Shown: positions 1 to 8,732, counted from the first letter of the stretch. The stretch is 64,000 nt of DNA from Nitrososphaerota archaeon (GCA_021325615.1 JAJPGU010000003.1:1-64000), one strand, 5' to 3'. The notes: generated by a model from the letters alone, not told the origin. Program-made: numbers and translations.

Positions 1-262
1 ATGCTACTTGTGCACGTGCTTGTGGCATTGCTCCTGGCAAGCCAAAGACAACCGTGCTGGTAAGTAGTATTGATAGTAGTGTTAGACTAGTTACTTTTCG
101 TAGTGTGCTATTGCTCATGTTATTGGAGTTCACGACGTTTTTTAATTAATAAAAAATGTGATACACTACTCTAAATGAAAAAAATCATCCAACTTGTAGT
201 TCACGCCTAGAAGATCGAAACCCTCCCGGTCAATTAGATAACTGTATTAGAAAGGAAAATAA
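1..262. other. Window edge, no gene assigned
   Basis: No reading frame here can be called a gene. Short open frames run in from the left edge and stop by about position 175, so the end of an unseen upstream gene cannot be excluded. An AT-rich stretch at 139-156 could hold the promoter of the gene that starts at 263. The segment 163-181 recurs with two mismatches at 1251-1269, downstream of the wHTH/membrane gene pair. Confidence 0.4.
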
Positions 263-859
263 GTGAACTTGAAACAAATAAGGTTGTTAATCAACAGTGT
301 AATGACATCACCAGATGGGAAACCAATGGAAAATCTTCAGAATAATTCTGGGAGGATTTTTAAATATATAGAGGAAAATCCCGGGTGCCACCTGCGCCAA
401 CTAAAACGGGACCTAGGCCTTTCCATGGGGACTGTCCAATACCACCTAAACCACTTGGAAAAGACAGGCAGGATAATCTCCGAGAGGTTCAACCTTTATC
501 GATGTTATTATGCATCCGGCCTTTTCAAGGAAAATGAGAGAAATATCCTAAAAATTCTAAACCAGCAGACTGCAAGGGAGGTCCTGATGTTCATCCTAGA
601 GTGGAAAAACTCAACCCAGACAGACATTGCAAACCACCTAGGAATAGCTCCGGCGTCGGCAAGCTGGCATATTAAGAGGCTAATAGATTTAGGCGTCATT
701 TTGGAGTCAAGGGAAGGAAAATACAGAAGATACCAGCCTGCCGTAGACCCAAAGGAAATAATCAAAATATTAAAGACCTACCACCCAACCCTGTGGAACA
801 GGTGGAGTGATAGGTTGGCAGAGATGTTTCTTTCACTATCAAGGGAGAACGGCGAATAA
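263..859 (+). CDS. Double winged-helix transcriptional regulator (ArsR/MarR-like)
   Basis: A 198-residue protein with two successive winged-helix DNA-binding segments. Residues about 27-80 contain a helix-turn-helix with GLSMGTVQYHLNHLEK; residues about 95-160 contain GIAPASASWHIKRLID. Tandem wHTH proteins of this kind are common regulators in archaea; the ligand and targets are unknown. The start is GTG at 263; an in-frame ATG at 302 is the alternative, but the conserved region begins only after it. The stop overlaps the start of the next gene (TAATG), so the two are co-translated and the membrane protein is a likely functional partner, perhaps a sensor. No metal-binding cysteine cluster is visible, which argues against a classical ArsR metal sensor. 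Confidence 0.75.
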   Translation: MNLKQIRLLINSVMTSPDGKPMENLQNNSGRIFKYIEENPGCHLRQLKRDLGLSMGTVQYHLNHLEKTGRIISERFNLYRCYYASGLFKENERNILKILNQQTAREVLMFILEWKNSTQTDIANHLGIAPASASWHIKRLIDLGVILESREGKYRRYQPAVDPKEIIKILKTYHPTLWNRWSDRLAEMFLSLSRENGE

Positions 860-1161
860 TGGGGCTTCCTCCGTTCACCTTCGGACACGGGAGTTTGGAG
901 ATATTCACAGTTACACAACTAGCCGTGATCATCCTAGCGCTTGTCCTCATGGCACTGTCCTTTACGGCATATAGGAATATGAGGAACAGGAAAATCCTAT
1001 TTGCAATAATTATTTTTGGGTTGTTCGCGGTACAGCATGTCATTAACTATGTAGATGCACAGGTGGTAGACATCATGCCCGATGATGTGAGGTTTGCTTT
1101 GTTTTCCTCCATCACATTAGCCATACTTCTACTGTTCTTTGTTACAATAGTAAGGAAATAG
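859..1161 (+). CDS. Small three-helix membrane protein, partner of wHTH regulator
   Basis: A 100-residue protein with three predicted membrane segments at about residues 19-37, 48-65 and 80-97, joined by short loops. Its ATG overlaps the stop codon of the wHTH regulator, so the pair forms a translationally coupled operon. I do not recognise the family. Small multi-helix membrane proteins coded directly after a double-wHTH regulator occur repeatedly in ammonia-oxidising archaea (from memory), and a membrane-signal or anti-regulator role is inference only. The gene ends inside the left arm of an 11-bp inverted repeat that may act in termination. Confidence 0.6.
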   Translation: MGLPPFTFGHGSLEIFTVTQLAVIILALVLMALSFTAYRNMRNRKILFAIIIFGLFAVQHVINYVDAQVVDIMPDDVRFALFSSITLAILLLFFVTIVRK

Positions 1162-1210
1162 GAAGAGACGGGAATAACTATGTACAACTTAAAGGTCCAT
1201 CTCTTCCTAT
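1158..1210. repeat. 11-bp perfect inverted repeat overlapping a stop codon
   Basis: ATAGGAAGAGA at 1158-1168 is exactly reverse-complemented at 1200-1210, with a 31-nt loop. The left arm contains the stop codon of the membrane-protein gene. It could form a 3'-end hairpin for the wHTH operon. Confidence 0.55.
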
Positions 1211-1347
1211 TGTGATATCCTTCCACAATTTTGAATATTAAATTTGAGAGACACTGGTCTAAATGAAAACCTCTAGTCGTGATGAAATTCTACCCCTTGT
1301 TTAGTCGAATGTACCACTTGCCTATCCTTTGCTACTCGGCCTACGCC

Positions 1348-1770
1348 TTACTTGAGGTACGCATGGATTATCCGCAAATTGTCGATGCAGCCATCGACAT
1401 TTAGGTAGGTAATGGCAAGCCTTGACTGAATCTTGAGCAGGTCAGTGTCTGATTCCCTGATTTGAGAAAGATACAGCAGGTGAATCTTAAGCGTCGGCAG
1501 ATAGGTAACCTTGAAAATTCCTGACAGGGTTGGAATCCCCTTTATTTGCGATGGGTTTTCCTTGAAAAGTCTAGTCATGGAAACTGACAATTTTTCTGTC
1601 GATTCCTTTATCCCTATCAGTTCCTCCTTAATCTGTTCTGTGGTACATCCCGTTGTCTCGAATTCATGGAGCTTGTCATATGAATCGAAAATCTTTCCCA
1701 TGTAACGAAGGATATGTTCTATGAGTGCTTTTGTCAAAATTGCTAGGAAAATGACATCGTTTCTATACAA
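1348..1770 (-). CDS. Hypothetical helical protein, 140 aa
   Basis: An all-helix-looking soluble protein without a signal peptide, membrane span or recognisable catalytic motif. The C-terminal half is rich in leucine-spaced helices (residues about 95-138). It stands alone on the minus strand between the wHTH operon and the PEFG-anchored protein gene. An ATG sits at 1770; an internal ATG 23 codons later is possible. Codon use looks normal for the window, so I regard it as a real gene, but no function can be proposed. Confidence 0.5.
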   Translation of the reverse strand: MYRNDVIFLAILTKALIEHILRYMGKIFDSYDKLHEFETTGCTTEQIKEELIGIKESTEKLSVSMTRLFKENPSQIKGIPTLSGIFKVTYLPTLKIHLLYLSQIRESDTDLLKIQSRLAITYLNVDGCIDNLRIIHAYLK

Positions 1771-1867
1771 ATCTTGTGCATCAAAAATTCATTCGGGGAA
1801 ATTGCATGCATTCCTTCCGTTTTAGATCCATACAAAGGTTAATTAGCGAATAACCGACCGACACCTC

Positions 1868-2383
1868 ATGATATTGCCCAAAATAAAAAAATTCTTTCTA
1901 GCCATTGTGATCTTCATAACCCTCGTCCCGCTTGTTCCGCAAGTTTCCCATGCACAAACATATCAAAACTACACGATTATTGCTAATGGGACGCAGTTTT
2001 CCATTCCCTATGCCTTGAACGAGGGAAAGGTTTCATCTATGACCCTTGACAGCCAAGAAAAGGCGATATCGGTTGACATCCAGTCGGATACCAAGGGCAA
2101 CCTCACGATAAATTTGCCAAGGATCCTTATCGACGCAACAGAAAATGGCGATAGTAGCCACTACGTTGTCCTTCTGAATGGTCACGGTGTAGGATACAAG
2201 GAGGTAATATCTGCCAGTTCGAGGGATCTAACCGTATTGTATCCGAGCGGGAACAACGACATTGAAATCAAAGGAACCCAGGCAATACCAGAGTTTGGGA
2301 GCGCCGTACCCTACATTTTCATGGCGTCGGTATTGATGACAGTCCTGATTTTTAGGCACAAATTCCTCCGAAACTTTAGGTAA
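1868..2383 (+). CDS. Secreted protein with PEFG-CTERM anchor
   Basis: 171 residues: an N-terminal signal peptide (about 1-29, charged start then hydrophobic core, ending near SHA-Q), an extracellular beta-rich region (30-135), then a C-terminal IPEFGSAVPYIF motif, a hydrophobic helix and a basic tail (RHKFLRNFR). That tripartite tail is the PEFG-CTERM sorting signal described for Thaumarchaeota, thought to be processed by an archaeosortase. The protein is therefore probably displayed on the cell surface. The ectodomain itself is not recognised. An AT-rich box (GTTAATTA, about 1836) about 30 nt before the ATG fits leaderless transcription. The same tail type occurs on PstS in this window. Confidence 0.7.
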   Translation: MILPKIKKFFLAIVIFITLVPLVPQVSHAQTYQNYTIIANGTQFSIPYALNEGKVSSMTLDSQEKAISVDIQSDTKGNLTINLPRILIDATENGDSSHYVVLLNGHGVGYKEVISASSRDLTVLYPSGNNDIEIKGTQAIPEFGSAVPYIFMASVLMTVLIFRHKFLRNFR

Positions 2384-2392
2384 GCTGCCCCT

Positions 2393-2866
2393 TCACTTGT
2401 TGGCCTTCTTACCCTTCTTCCAATATTTTACAAACTGTTCTAGCTTCTTGAGCGTCTCTGGGTGCAGGTGGTGTTCTATGCCCTCTGCATCCCTGTTTGC
2501 CACCTCATCCTTTACTCCAATCATCTTGAGAAATTCGACCAGCAAATTGTGTCTTTCATGCATGCTCTTAGCCACGCTTGCTCCTTGGTCGGTCAGCATG
2601 ATACCCCTGTATTTCTCATAGTTGAGGTGACCGCTCTCATCCAGCCGTTGCATCATCTTGGTAACGCTTGGCGAGCTCACATTGAGATATTCCGATATGT
2701 CTACTGCCGAGGCGTAGCCTTTTTCCTTTATCAGTTCATAGATAACCTCAAGATAATCCTCCATCCTGTATGTGTGCGAAGTGCGACCTTGTACGCTGTG
2801 TGCATCGCGAATGGCCTCGAGCCTGCTTTCCTTCTTTGCTAGTTTGCCCTTCAATCCAAACTTCAT
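2393..2866 (-). CDS. mntR: DtxR/MntR-family metal-dependent repressor
   Basis: A 157-residue regulator. After a basic N-terminal extension of about 30 residues come the wHTH (about 35-90, with YLNVSSPSVTKMMQRLDESG) and the helical dimerisation/metal-binding domain (about 100-150, with HERHNLLVEFLKMIGV and GIEHHLHPETL). This is the MntR/DtxR plan without the SH3-like third domain. The histidines and acidic residues of HERH and EHHLH are the expected Mn/Fe ligands. It is divergent from an NRAMP transporter gene, the classical MntR-MntH pairing, so manganese (or iron) sensing is likely. A TATA-like TATTTAAG (minus strand, about 2890) lies about 27 nt before the ATG and suggests a leaderless mRNA. 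Confidence 0.88.
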   Translation of the reverse strand: MKFGLKGKLAKKESRLEAIRDAHSVQGRTSHTYRMEDYLEVIYELIKEKGYASAVDISEYLNVSSPSVTKMMQRLDESGHLNYEKYRGIMLTDQGASVAKSMHERHNLLVEFLKMIGVKDEVANRDAEGIEHHLHPETLKKLEQFVKYWKKGKKANK

Positions 2867-2966
2867 CTAACAATAACAAGGCACGATCTTAAATACATTG
2901 ACTTGATTTCCAGAACTTTGTTGCATGTTTTCCATCATTTATTAATGTTAGCCGTCATTATCAAAG

Positions 2967-2980
2967 TTAGCTTGGGCTAA
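2967..2980. promoter_or_regulatory. Candidate MntR operator upstream of mntH
   Basis: TTAGCTTGGGCTAA is a 5-bp inverted repeat with a 4-bp centre, lying between mntR and mntH just before the AT-rich box at 2982-2988. GTTAGC also occurs at 2948. The half-site resembles the TTAGGTTA class bound by DtxR-family repressors. Binding is inferred from position and symmetry. Confidence 0.5.
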
Positions 2981-3018
2981 ACTAATAAGGCGCATTTGAC
3001 CACGCATGACTCATTCCC

Positions 3019-4299
3019 ATGACAGAAGCTTCCAATTCCACGAGATTCGCAAGGATAAGGGACGCATACCGGAGGAGTATGCTTGCCCAGCTGCTTTCCT
3101 ATATGGGTCCCGCTCTCATCGTGAGTGTTGCCTACATGGATCCTGGCAACTATGGGACTGATCTCCAAGGAGGTGCGGCATACAACTACAGCCTTCTCTG
3201 GGTTGTCTGGCTGGCAAGCGGGATGGCGATGCTGCTTCAATATCTCTCAGGTAAGCTGGGGATTGCAACGGGCCTTTCACTACCCGAGATACTTCGTGAG
3301 AAACTGAAAAGAAGAGCATTCATAGTCCCGTATTGGCTTGCGGCAGAGGCCGCAGCAGCTGCAACGGATCTTGCAGAATACCTCGGCACCGTCATTGCGC
3401 TGAACTTGCTGTTTGGAGTTCCCATGATCTATGCCGCGATCTTTGGCGCGCTTGACGTCATCCTCATTCTGGTCCTCACTACGCGCAGGTTCAGGCTAGT
3501 GGAACAAATGTTCATGCTTTTTGTGTCAATCATAGGAATCGGATATCTCTATGAGATATTCCTCTCGCATCCGGACGTCCCCTCGATTGCATATCACTCC
3601 TTAATACCGACCTTGGGCAGCAACGGCGCCATCATGGTTGCAGTGGGGATCATAGGGGCAACAGTAATGCCGCATGCAGTATTCGTACATTCCTCCCTCA
3701 CCGCCAAGAAGGTTCATGACCAGCCCCTTGACGCAAAAAGAAGGTCAAGGAGGCTGCACCTGTACGAGTGCATATTGTTGCTTACCATTGCGGGGCTCGT
3801 AAACGCCGCCATTATGATTATGGCTGCAGCTGCTTTTCACCCACACAATGCAGGCATCTCATCCATTTCCGAAGCGTACAAGACGTTGGTTCCGCTGTTT
3901 GGAATCGGGGCTGGGGTCATATTCCTTCTTACACTTCTTTCCTCAGGAATTTCCTCCTCCGTTACCGGAACTCTGGCAGGCCAGTCGTTGTTTGAGGGGC
4001 TTTTGGGGAGAAAGGCCAACATCTGGGTCAGGCGATTTGTGACAAGATTTGTCAACGTAGTGCCTACTACCGTTGCGGTGCTTTTGGGAATTGATCCGCT
4101 AAACATATTGGTCTACAGCCAAGTCATTCTCAGCCTGCTCATACCGCTGCCGATGATACCGCTGGCACTACTCTCAAAGGACAAGAACATTATGGGCGAA
4201 TTTGTAAACAGGAAGATTACGACGGCCCTTTCCTTCGGTATTGTGGCAATAATACTTGGATTCAATTCTTATCTGATCGTCTCCACGGTTTTCCCATAG
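3019..4299 (+). CDS. mntH: NRAMP-family Mn2+/Fe2+ transporter
   Basis: A 426-residue polytopic membrane protein with about 11 hydrophobic helices. The metal-site motif of helix 1 is present as AYMDPGNYGTD (about residues 39-49). The helix-6 motif appears as ATVMPHAVFVHS, where the usual Met-Pro-His is intact. These are the NRAMP signature elements, so proton-coupled uptake of divalent Mn or Fe across the cytoplasmic membrane is well supported. It is divergent from mntR with a candidate operator in the 150-bp gap, indicating repression when metal is plentiful. Length is normal for the family. The ATG at 3019 is preferred because the charged N-terminal tail precedes helix 1 as usual. Confidence 0.93.
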   Translation: MTEASNSTRFARIRDAYRRSMLAQLLSYMGPALIVSVAYMDPGNYGTDLQGGAAYNYSLLWVVWLASGMAMLLQYLSGKLGIATGLSLPEILREKLKRRAFIVPYWLAAEAAAAATDLAEYLGTVIALNLLFGVPMIYAAIFGALDVILILVLTTRRFRLVEQMFMLFVSIIGIGYLYEIFLSHPDVPSIAYHSLIPTLGSNGAIMVAVGIIGATVMPHAVFVHSSLTAKKVHDQPLDAKRRSRRLHLYECILLLTIAGLVNAAIMIMAAAAFHPHNAGISSISEAYKTLVPLFGIGAGVIFLLTLLSSGISSSVTGTLAGQSLFEGLLGRKANIWVRRFVTRFVNVVPTTVAVLLGIDPLNILVYSQVILSLLIPLPMIPLALLSKDKNIMGEFVNRKITTALSFGIVAIILGFNSYLIVSTVFP

Positions 4300-4316
4300 A
4301 GTGGTTTTTGAGGATT

Positions 4317-5399
4317 TCAGATTTCGATCAGGTCTTTGGTAAATCTGTGCATCACATCTGCTCTTGCGCCCACAATCATGGAATCCTCGATTCTCACCCC
4401 GAACTTTTTTGGCAGATAGATTCCCGGTTCCACCGTTATTGCCATGTTTCTCTGGAGGACCGCCTGGCTTGACGGGCCTAGGTTTGGCAGCTCGTGGACC
4501 TCAAGCCCTATCCCGTGCCCTGTAGAATGGATAAAGTACTTTCCATAGCCCCTTTTACCTATGACCCTCCTGCAGGCCTCATCTACGTCCCTGCAGGAAA
4601 CGCCTGGACGGATTTTTTTTATTCCTGCCTCTTGCGACGTTTTTACGATCTCGTATACCTTCCTTGCCTCTGCAGAAACAGTTCCCAAGCCAAAAGTCCT
4701 TGTAGCATCCGAAACGTATCCATCATGTCGGAGCGTGAGGTCTACTACAATCATGTCGCCGTCTTCAAACTGCCTTTTTGTAACCTGGGCGTGCGGCAGT
4801 GCGCTGTTGGGACCCCCTGCAATAATTAGGGGTTGAAGGGTGGACCGGTATCCCGTAGCAAAAGCCCCCCTTTCCATGGCATAAGACATCAGGATGGTCT
4901 GGAGTGCCATTTCCGACATGCCTATTTTTATCTCATCCACGCAGAGCTCGTACATTTCATCAAGTATTGACGAGCATCTTCTTAGAATCGCGATCTCGTC
5001 CGGATCCTTTACCTGCCTTGCCTGGTAGAAAGGCTGGGTAGTTGATCGTACCCGTGGAAGGTGCTTTTTCAGTGACTGGACGATGTCATAGTTGTTCGTG
5101 TCCGTACAGACCTTTCTTCCCTTTACCATCCCGAGGAGGGTGGACAGGGAGCCCTTTCCGCGCTCTGATTTTTCCACCTTGCACTTGATTGATTCCTCCT
5201 TTGCCCGTCCTACTTCCAACTCGGGCGCTATGATTGTAGTCCCGTCCTTGTCAAGAACCCCGATGGCCTCGCCCCAGAACCCTGTCATGTAGAATAGGTT
5301 TTCAGGCTCAAACGCGACAAGGGTGTCACAGTTAAGTTCTTTGCAATATTTTAACAGGTTTTTCCTCCGAGTTTGCATCATCCTCCGACTCGGGCGCAT
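4317..5399 (-). CDS. M24 family aminopeptidase (Xaa-Pro dipeptidase-like)
   Basis: A 360-residue metallopeptidase: an N-terminal creatinase-like domain (about 1-130) followed by the pita-bread catalytic domain. Metal ligands are recognisable in DMIVVDLTLRHDGYVSDATR (two Asp), HSTGHGIGLEVHE (His) and VEPGIYL plus RIEDSMIV (two Glu). It should release an N-terminal residue before proline in the cytosol. The frame stays open upstream to 5645, but that stretch is antisense to the neighbouring PP-loop gene. Starting at ATG 5399 (or 5381/5378) matches the family and puts the start 31 nt from a TATA-like box. It is divergent from the PP-loop gene and shares that AT-rich box. Confidence 0.88.
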   Translation of the reverse strand: MRPSRRMMQTRRKNLLKYCKELNCDTLVAFEPENLFYMTGFWGEAIGVLDKDGTTIIAPELEVGRAKEESIKCKVEKSERGKGSLSTLLGMVKGRKVCTDTNNYDIVQSLKKHLPRVRSTTQPFYQARQVKDPDEIAILRRCSSILDEMYELCVDEIKIGMSEMALQTILMSYAMERGAFATGYRSTLQPLIIAGGPNSALPHAQVTKRQFEDGDMIVVDLTLRHDGYVSDATRTFGLGTVSAEARKVYEIVKTSQEAGIKKIRPGVSCRDVDEACRRVIGKRGYGKYFIHSTGHGIGLEVHELPNLGPSSQAVLQRNMAITVEPGIYLPKKFGVRIEDSMIVGARADVMHRFTKDLIEI

Positions 5400-5421
5400 C
5401 TCATTTATGTTTGTTGGAAGG

Positions 5422-5430
5422 TTTAGATAT
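5422..5430. promoter_or_regulatory. Shared AT box for two divergent leaderless genes
   Basis: TTTAGATAT lies 30 nt before the GTG at 5452 (plus strand) and, read on the minus strand as ATATCTAAA, 31 nt before the ATG at 5399. One box appears to serve both divergent genes and decides both starts. Confidence 0.5.
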
Positions 5431-5451
5431 CGGACAGGGAATTTTTGCCAT

Positions 5452-6456
5452 GTGGAAGAAAAGAAGAAGGTTGTAGCTTTGCTCTCAGGAGGGCTCGACA
5501 GCAGGCTCGCGGTAAAAATGATGCAGAACCAGGGATTTGATGTTACTGCTGTAGCAATCAAGACTCCGTTTTGTGATTTCGATTGCGGAAGGGGATGCGG
5601 CTTTGAGATACGTGAGACTGCCGACATGCTCAATGTTGATCTCAAGACTGTTTATCTGGGTGACGAATACATCGAGATGCTCAAGAATCCAAAGCACGGG
5701 TTTGGATCCGGAATGAACCCTTGCATTGACTGCAGGGCGATGATGTTCCGCGCTGGAAAAAAGGTAATGGAGGATATTGGTGCAGAGTTTGTGATCTCAG
5801 GCGAGGTGCTAGGTCAGCGTCCGATGTCGCAGCATGGACCGGCGCTTCGCACAATCGAAAAAGAGGCAGGGCTCGAAGGAAAAATAGTAAGGCCACTTTC
5901 TGGTGCGCTTCTTCCAAAAACGGAACCGGAAGAGCGCGGAATCATACGGCGAGAGGATCTTGGAATGATCCGCGGCAGGTCAAGAAGGGAGCAACTGAAG
6001 CTTGCACAAGAGTTTGGTTTTGAAAACCCCCCGAACGCTGGAGGTGGTTGCCTGCTTACCGATCCAAAATTTGCAATACGGGCAAAGGATCTCTTCAGTC
6101 ATACCGATACCCCCACCACAAACGACATTGATCTTCTGAAGATTGGAAGGCATTTCAGGTTTGACAATAAAACAAAATTAATTGTAGGTAGACACAAGGA
6201 CGAGAACGAGATGCTAAAAGCTCTTGCCCTTGCAGGGGATGTTCTTCTTGAAACAAAAGACCATGTCGGACCAATCTCGCTTTTGCGGGGCGAAGATTCT
6301 GCGACCAACCTAAAGCTTGCCGCCGACATTACCTTCCGATATTCAGACGCCCCGAAGGATTCTCCGGGTGCAGTCCTAGTCCAGAGGGGAGAGGCGGTCC
6401 TGGAGGCCCCCGCAGCCAACATTGCCGAGCAAGAGTATCTGAAATACAGAATTTAG
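5452..6456 (+). CDS. PP-loop ATPase, tRNA thiouridylase (MnmA/TrmU-like)
   Basis: 334 residues from a GTG start. The PP-loop SGGLDS lies at residues 12-17, followed by a cysteine-rich segment with CDFDCGRGCG, then CIDCRAMM and GGGCLLTD. PP-loop enzymes with these cysteines adenylate a tRNA uridine and exchange oxygen for sulfur; the Cys sets could be the sulfur relay or an Fe-S cluster site. The C-terminal third (about 215-334) is a separate domain of unknown role, seen in archaeal homologues. The frame is open back to 5323, but the GTG at 5452 sits 30 nt after TTTAGATAT and starts just before the conserved PP-loop strand, so I prefer it. The exact modified nucleoside is not determined by sequence alone. 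Confidence 0.8.
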   Translation: MEEKKKVVALLSGGLDSRLAVKMMQNQGFDVTAVAIKTPFCDFDCGRGCGFEIRETADMLNVDLKTVYLGDEYIEMLKNPKHGFGSGMNPCIDCRAMMFRAGKKVMEDIGAEFVISGEVLGQRPMSQHGPALRTIEKEAGLEGKIVRPLSGALLPKTEPEERGIIRREDLGMIRGRSRREQLKLAQEFGFENPPNAGGGCLLTDPKFAIRAKDLFSHTDTPTTNDIDLLKIGRHFRFDNKTKLIVGRHKDENEMLKALALAGDVLLETKDHVGPISLLRGEDSATNLKLAADITFRYSDAPKDSPGAVLVQRGEAVLEAPAANIAEQEYLKYRI

Positions 6457-6522
6457 TCAATCTAGTCAGTGAATTGCAATTGACTGCAAAGCCTTTTTGA
6501 GGGAGGCATTTGCATATCATTT

Positions 6523-6801
6523 ATGCAGGCACAAAAGGCCCCCACATACCTCAAAGCTGTAACCCTGAGGGATTATAGCGACATCCATGCTGTAAAGGAG
6601 GATATCAAAAAGGGTATGATCCTTGTCCTGCGTGTTACTCCTCTTGCCCAAAAAAATGTAGACGAGCTTCGAAAGACGGTCGAGGAAATTTACAGCATTG
6701 CAAAGACAAATGACGCGGATATCGCAAGGCTCGGCGAAGAGAGAATAATTGTCACCCCGTCAGGGGTAAAGATCTGGCGTGCAGAGTACGACCTAAAGTA
6801 G
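6523..6801 (+). CDS. sepF: SepF-like cell-division protein
   Basis: A 92-residue protein matching archaeal SepF: TYLKAVTLRDYSDI, then the beta-strand core ILVLRVTPLA, then DIARLGEERIIVTPSGVKIW. SepF is an FtsZ membrane anchor in FtsZ-dividing archaea and bacteria. The usual amphipathic N-terminal membrane-binding helix is not obvious here, the protein being mostly the core domain. In ammonia-oxidising archaea, which divide with Cdv proteins, its role is unclear. It converges on the aCPSF1 gene and overlaps it by 9 nt. Confidence 0.8.
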   Translation: MQAQKAPTYLKAVTLRDYSDIHAVKEDIKKGMILVLRVTPLAQKNVDELRKTVEEIYSIAKTNDADIARLGEERIIVTPSGVKIWRAEYDLK

Positions 6802-8724
6802 CCTGATTCCTTCCTGCACCTGCGGGCAGGTCGTGGCAATCCTAAACATCCTGTGGATAGAGCTTGCAAGGTTTTCGGACTTTCTTCTCTCTCCATGGTT
6901 CACGATCACCCTCCTGAGTTTGGGCCTGAGTTTATGGACGAAAGACATGAGCTGGTTGTAGTCGCTGTGTCCACTGAAGCCGTCGAGTTTTTCGGTGGAA
7001 CAGTTTATGTTGATTACCTCAATTTTGCCATCCTTTCCTACCACCGACACCTGCCTAGAGCCATCAAGAACCCTCCTTCCAAGCGTGCCGTTAACTTGGT
7101 ATGAGACGAAAAGTATCTTGTTCTTCTGCGCTGGTGCAATATTTTTGAAATACTCAAGTACTGGACCGCCTTCCAGCATGCCAGACGTTGCCATTATGAT
7201 GCACGGCCCCTCGCGGAGCGGCTCTTCCCTAGCGTCGGAATGCTCTATGTTTGTAAAGTACTCCGACTCGAATGGGTTTTCCTCCGTGCTCAGTATCTTT
7301 TCCCTGAGATCCCTTGCAAGATATTCCGGGTAGGCCTCGTGTATTGCCGTTGCCTCCGAGATCATTCCCTCCGTAAAGACCGGAGCCTCCATGAGCTGTC
7401 CTGCCTTCATGTACTGGTCAATTACCATCATCAGTTCCTGTGCTCGGCCAACCGCGGGTATTGGGATTAGCACCTTTCCCCCATTTCTCAGGGTCTCGTT
7501 CACCGATCTGATAAAGGCGCCCTCAACCTCTTCCCTTGTGGCCTGGATGTCTTCCTTTGCGCCGTAGGTGCTCTCGATAAGGAGCGTTTCAACCCTCGGG
7601 AAGTTCCATGATGCGCTCTCAAAGAGCATGGACTTGCCATATTTTAGATCGCCAGTATACACAAAGTTGTGGTTGCCGTTCCCAATGTGGAAGTGGCATG
7701 ACGCGGAGCCAAGGATATGACCAGCGTTTGAGAAGACCAGTTTAATGTCGGGGGAAATGTCCGTAACCGTGCCATATGCAAGCGGGATGGTCTGCTTCAT
7801 TATCTGCTTTACGTCCCTTTCGGAGTAAAGTGGGATCTTTCCCTGGGCAGCCGCGACTTTGATTGCGTCAAGCTGGATGAGGTTCATCATCGGTAGCGTG
7901 GGTTCGGTACAGTAGACCGGCCCTTTGAAGCCGTACTTGAAAAGAACGGGGAGGAACCCAGTGTGGTCAAGGTGGGCATGGCTTATCACTACCGCGTCAA
8001 TCTCGTCAAGAGTGATGTTTGCCCAGTCAAGCCTAGGATATGCCTCCAGCGGGTTTCGGGCACCCGGGTTCACGCCACAGTCAATCAGCACCTTGGATTC
8101 GTGGGTGGTAAGGAGCATGCACGACCTTCCCACCTGGCTGAACCCGCCAAGAGTAAGGAGTGAAACTTCGGCATCCTCTGAAAGTTTGGGCCTGAATATC
8201 TGCTCCCCTACCTGTTGGAGGTGCTTGCTCCTCTCGGCTGACGATATCTTTAGGTTATAGTTTATGGTCTGAATCGTTTGGGACTGGATTGCGGTGGATT
8301 TTCTAATTCTGACACGCCATCCTGACTTTGACACAAGGTCGGCTATGTTGAAGGACGGGTTGTTGTTCAAAAGCCACGGGTGCTTCACTTCAATTGTTAG
8401 CTCGCCCGTGGCGGTGTCAAAGAAGGTACCGCGCAGTTCTATATCCTTTGGAAGCATCTGGACAAGGATCTCCCTTGCCTCCTCCTCCGTTTTCCGGATG
8501 GATTTTTCTGTCCTAACCACTATCCTTTTCTTGATTACGTTTACCATGTTGGAAATTACATCGTTGTGCTCCATTAGGTACCTAGGATTTTTGGTGTAGA
8601 TTGCAATCCTTGGTCCTTCGTACTCTATCTTGGTAACCTCGGCATCCTTTGGTATACTCTGGAGTATGGTGCCCATGATATTGGGTAATGGAGACAGTTC
8701 TCTTTGTTGCTGTTTTCTTTGCAT
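6793..8724 (-). CDS. aCPSF1: KH-domain beta-CASP ribonuclease, transcription termination factor
   Basis: 643 residues, normal length for the archaeal CPSF1 family. Two N-terminal KH-like domains (about 1-70 and 75-145) are followed by a metallo-beta-lactamase core with the zinc motif HAHLDH at 249-254 and a beta-CASP domain (LLIESTYG, later EGPCIIMATSGMLEGGP). The C-terminal motif FSGHSDYNQL and VIVNHGE complete the metal site. This endo/5'-3' exonuclease cleaves U-rich 3' ends and drives transcription termination in archaea. It lies 8 nt downstream of the proteasome beta gene and is co-transcribed with it. The ATG at 8724 is supported by that spacing. Confidence 0.95.
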   Translation of the reverse strand: MQRKQQQRELSPLPNIMGTILQSIPKDAEVTKIEYEGPRIAIYTKNPRYLMEHNDVISNMVNVIKKRIVVRTEKSIRKTEEEAREILVQMLPKDIELRGTFFDTATGELTIEVKHPWLLNNNPSFNIADLVSKSGWRVRIRKSTAIQSQTIQTINYNLKISSAERSKHLQQVGEQIFRPKLSEDAEVSLLTLGGFSQVGRSCMLLTTHESKVLIDCGVNPGARNPLEAYPRLDWANITLDEIDAVVISHAHLDHTGFLPVLFKYGFKGPVYCTEPTLPMMNLIQLDAIKVAAAQGKIPLYSERDVKQIMKQTIPLAYGTVTDISPDIKLVFSNAGHILGSASCHFHIGNGNHNFVYTGDLKYGKSMLFESASWNFPRVETLLIESTYGAKEDIQATREEVEGAFIRSVNETLRNGGKVLIPIPAVGRAQELMMVIDQYMKAGQLMEAPVFTEGMISEATAIHEAYPEYLARDLREKILSTEENPFESEYFTNIEHSDAREEPLREGPCIIMATSGMLEGGPVLEYFKNIAPAQKNKILFVSYQVNGTLGRRVLDGSRQVSVVGKDGKIEVININCSTEKLDGFSGHSDYNQLMSFVHKLRPKLRRVIVNHGERRKSENLASSIHRMFRIATTCPQVQEGIRLL

Positions 8725-8732
8725 TAAATCAC

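Noticed and set aside
1-175. Partial gene entering from the left edge
   Set aside because: The open frames are short, mutually conflicting and without recognisable sequence.
5400-5645. N-terminal extension of the M24 peptidase frame up to 5645
   Set aside because: The stretch is antisense to the conserved PP-loop coding region and has no resemblance to M24 enzymes.
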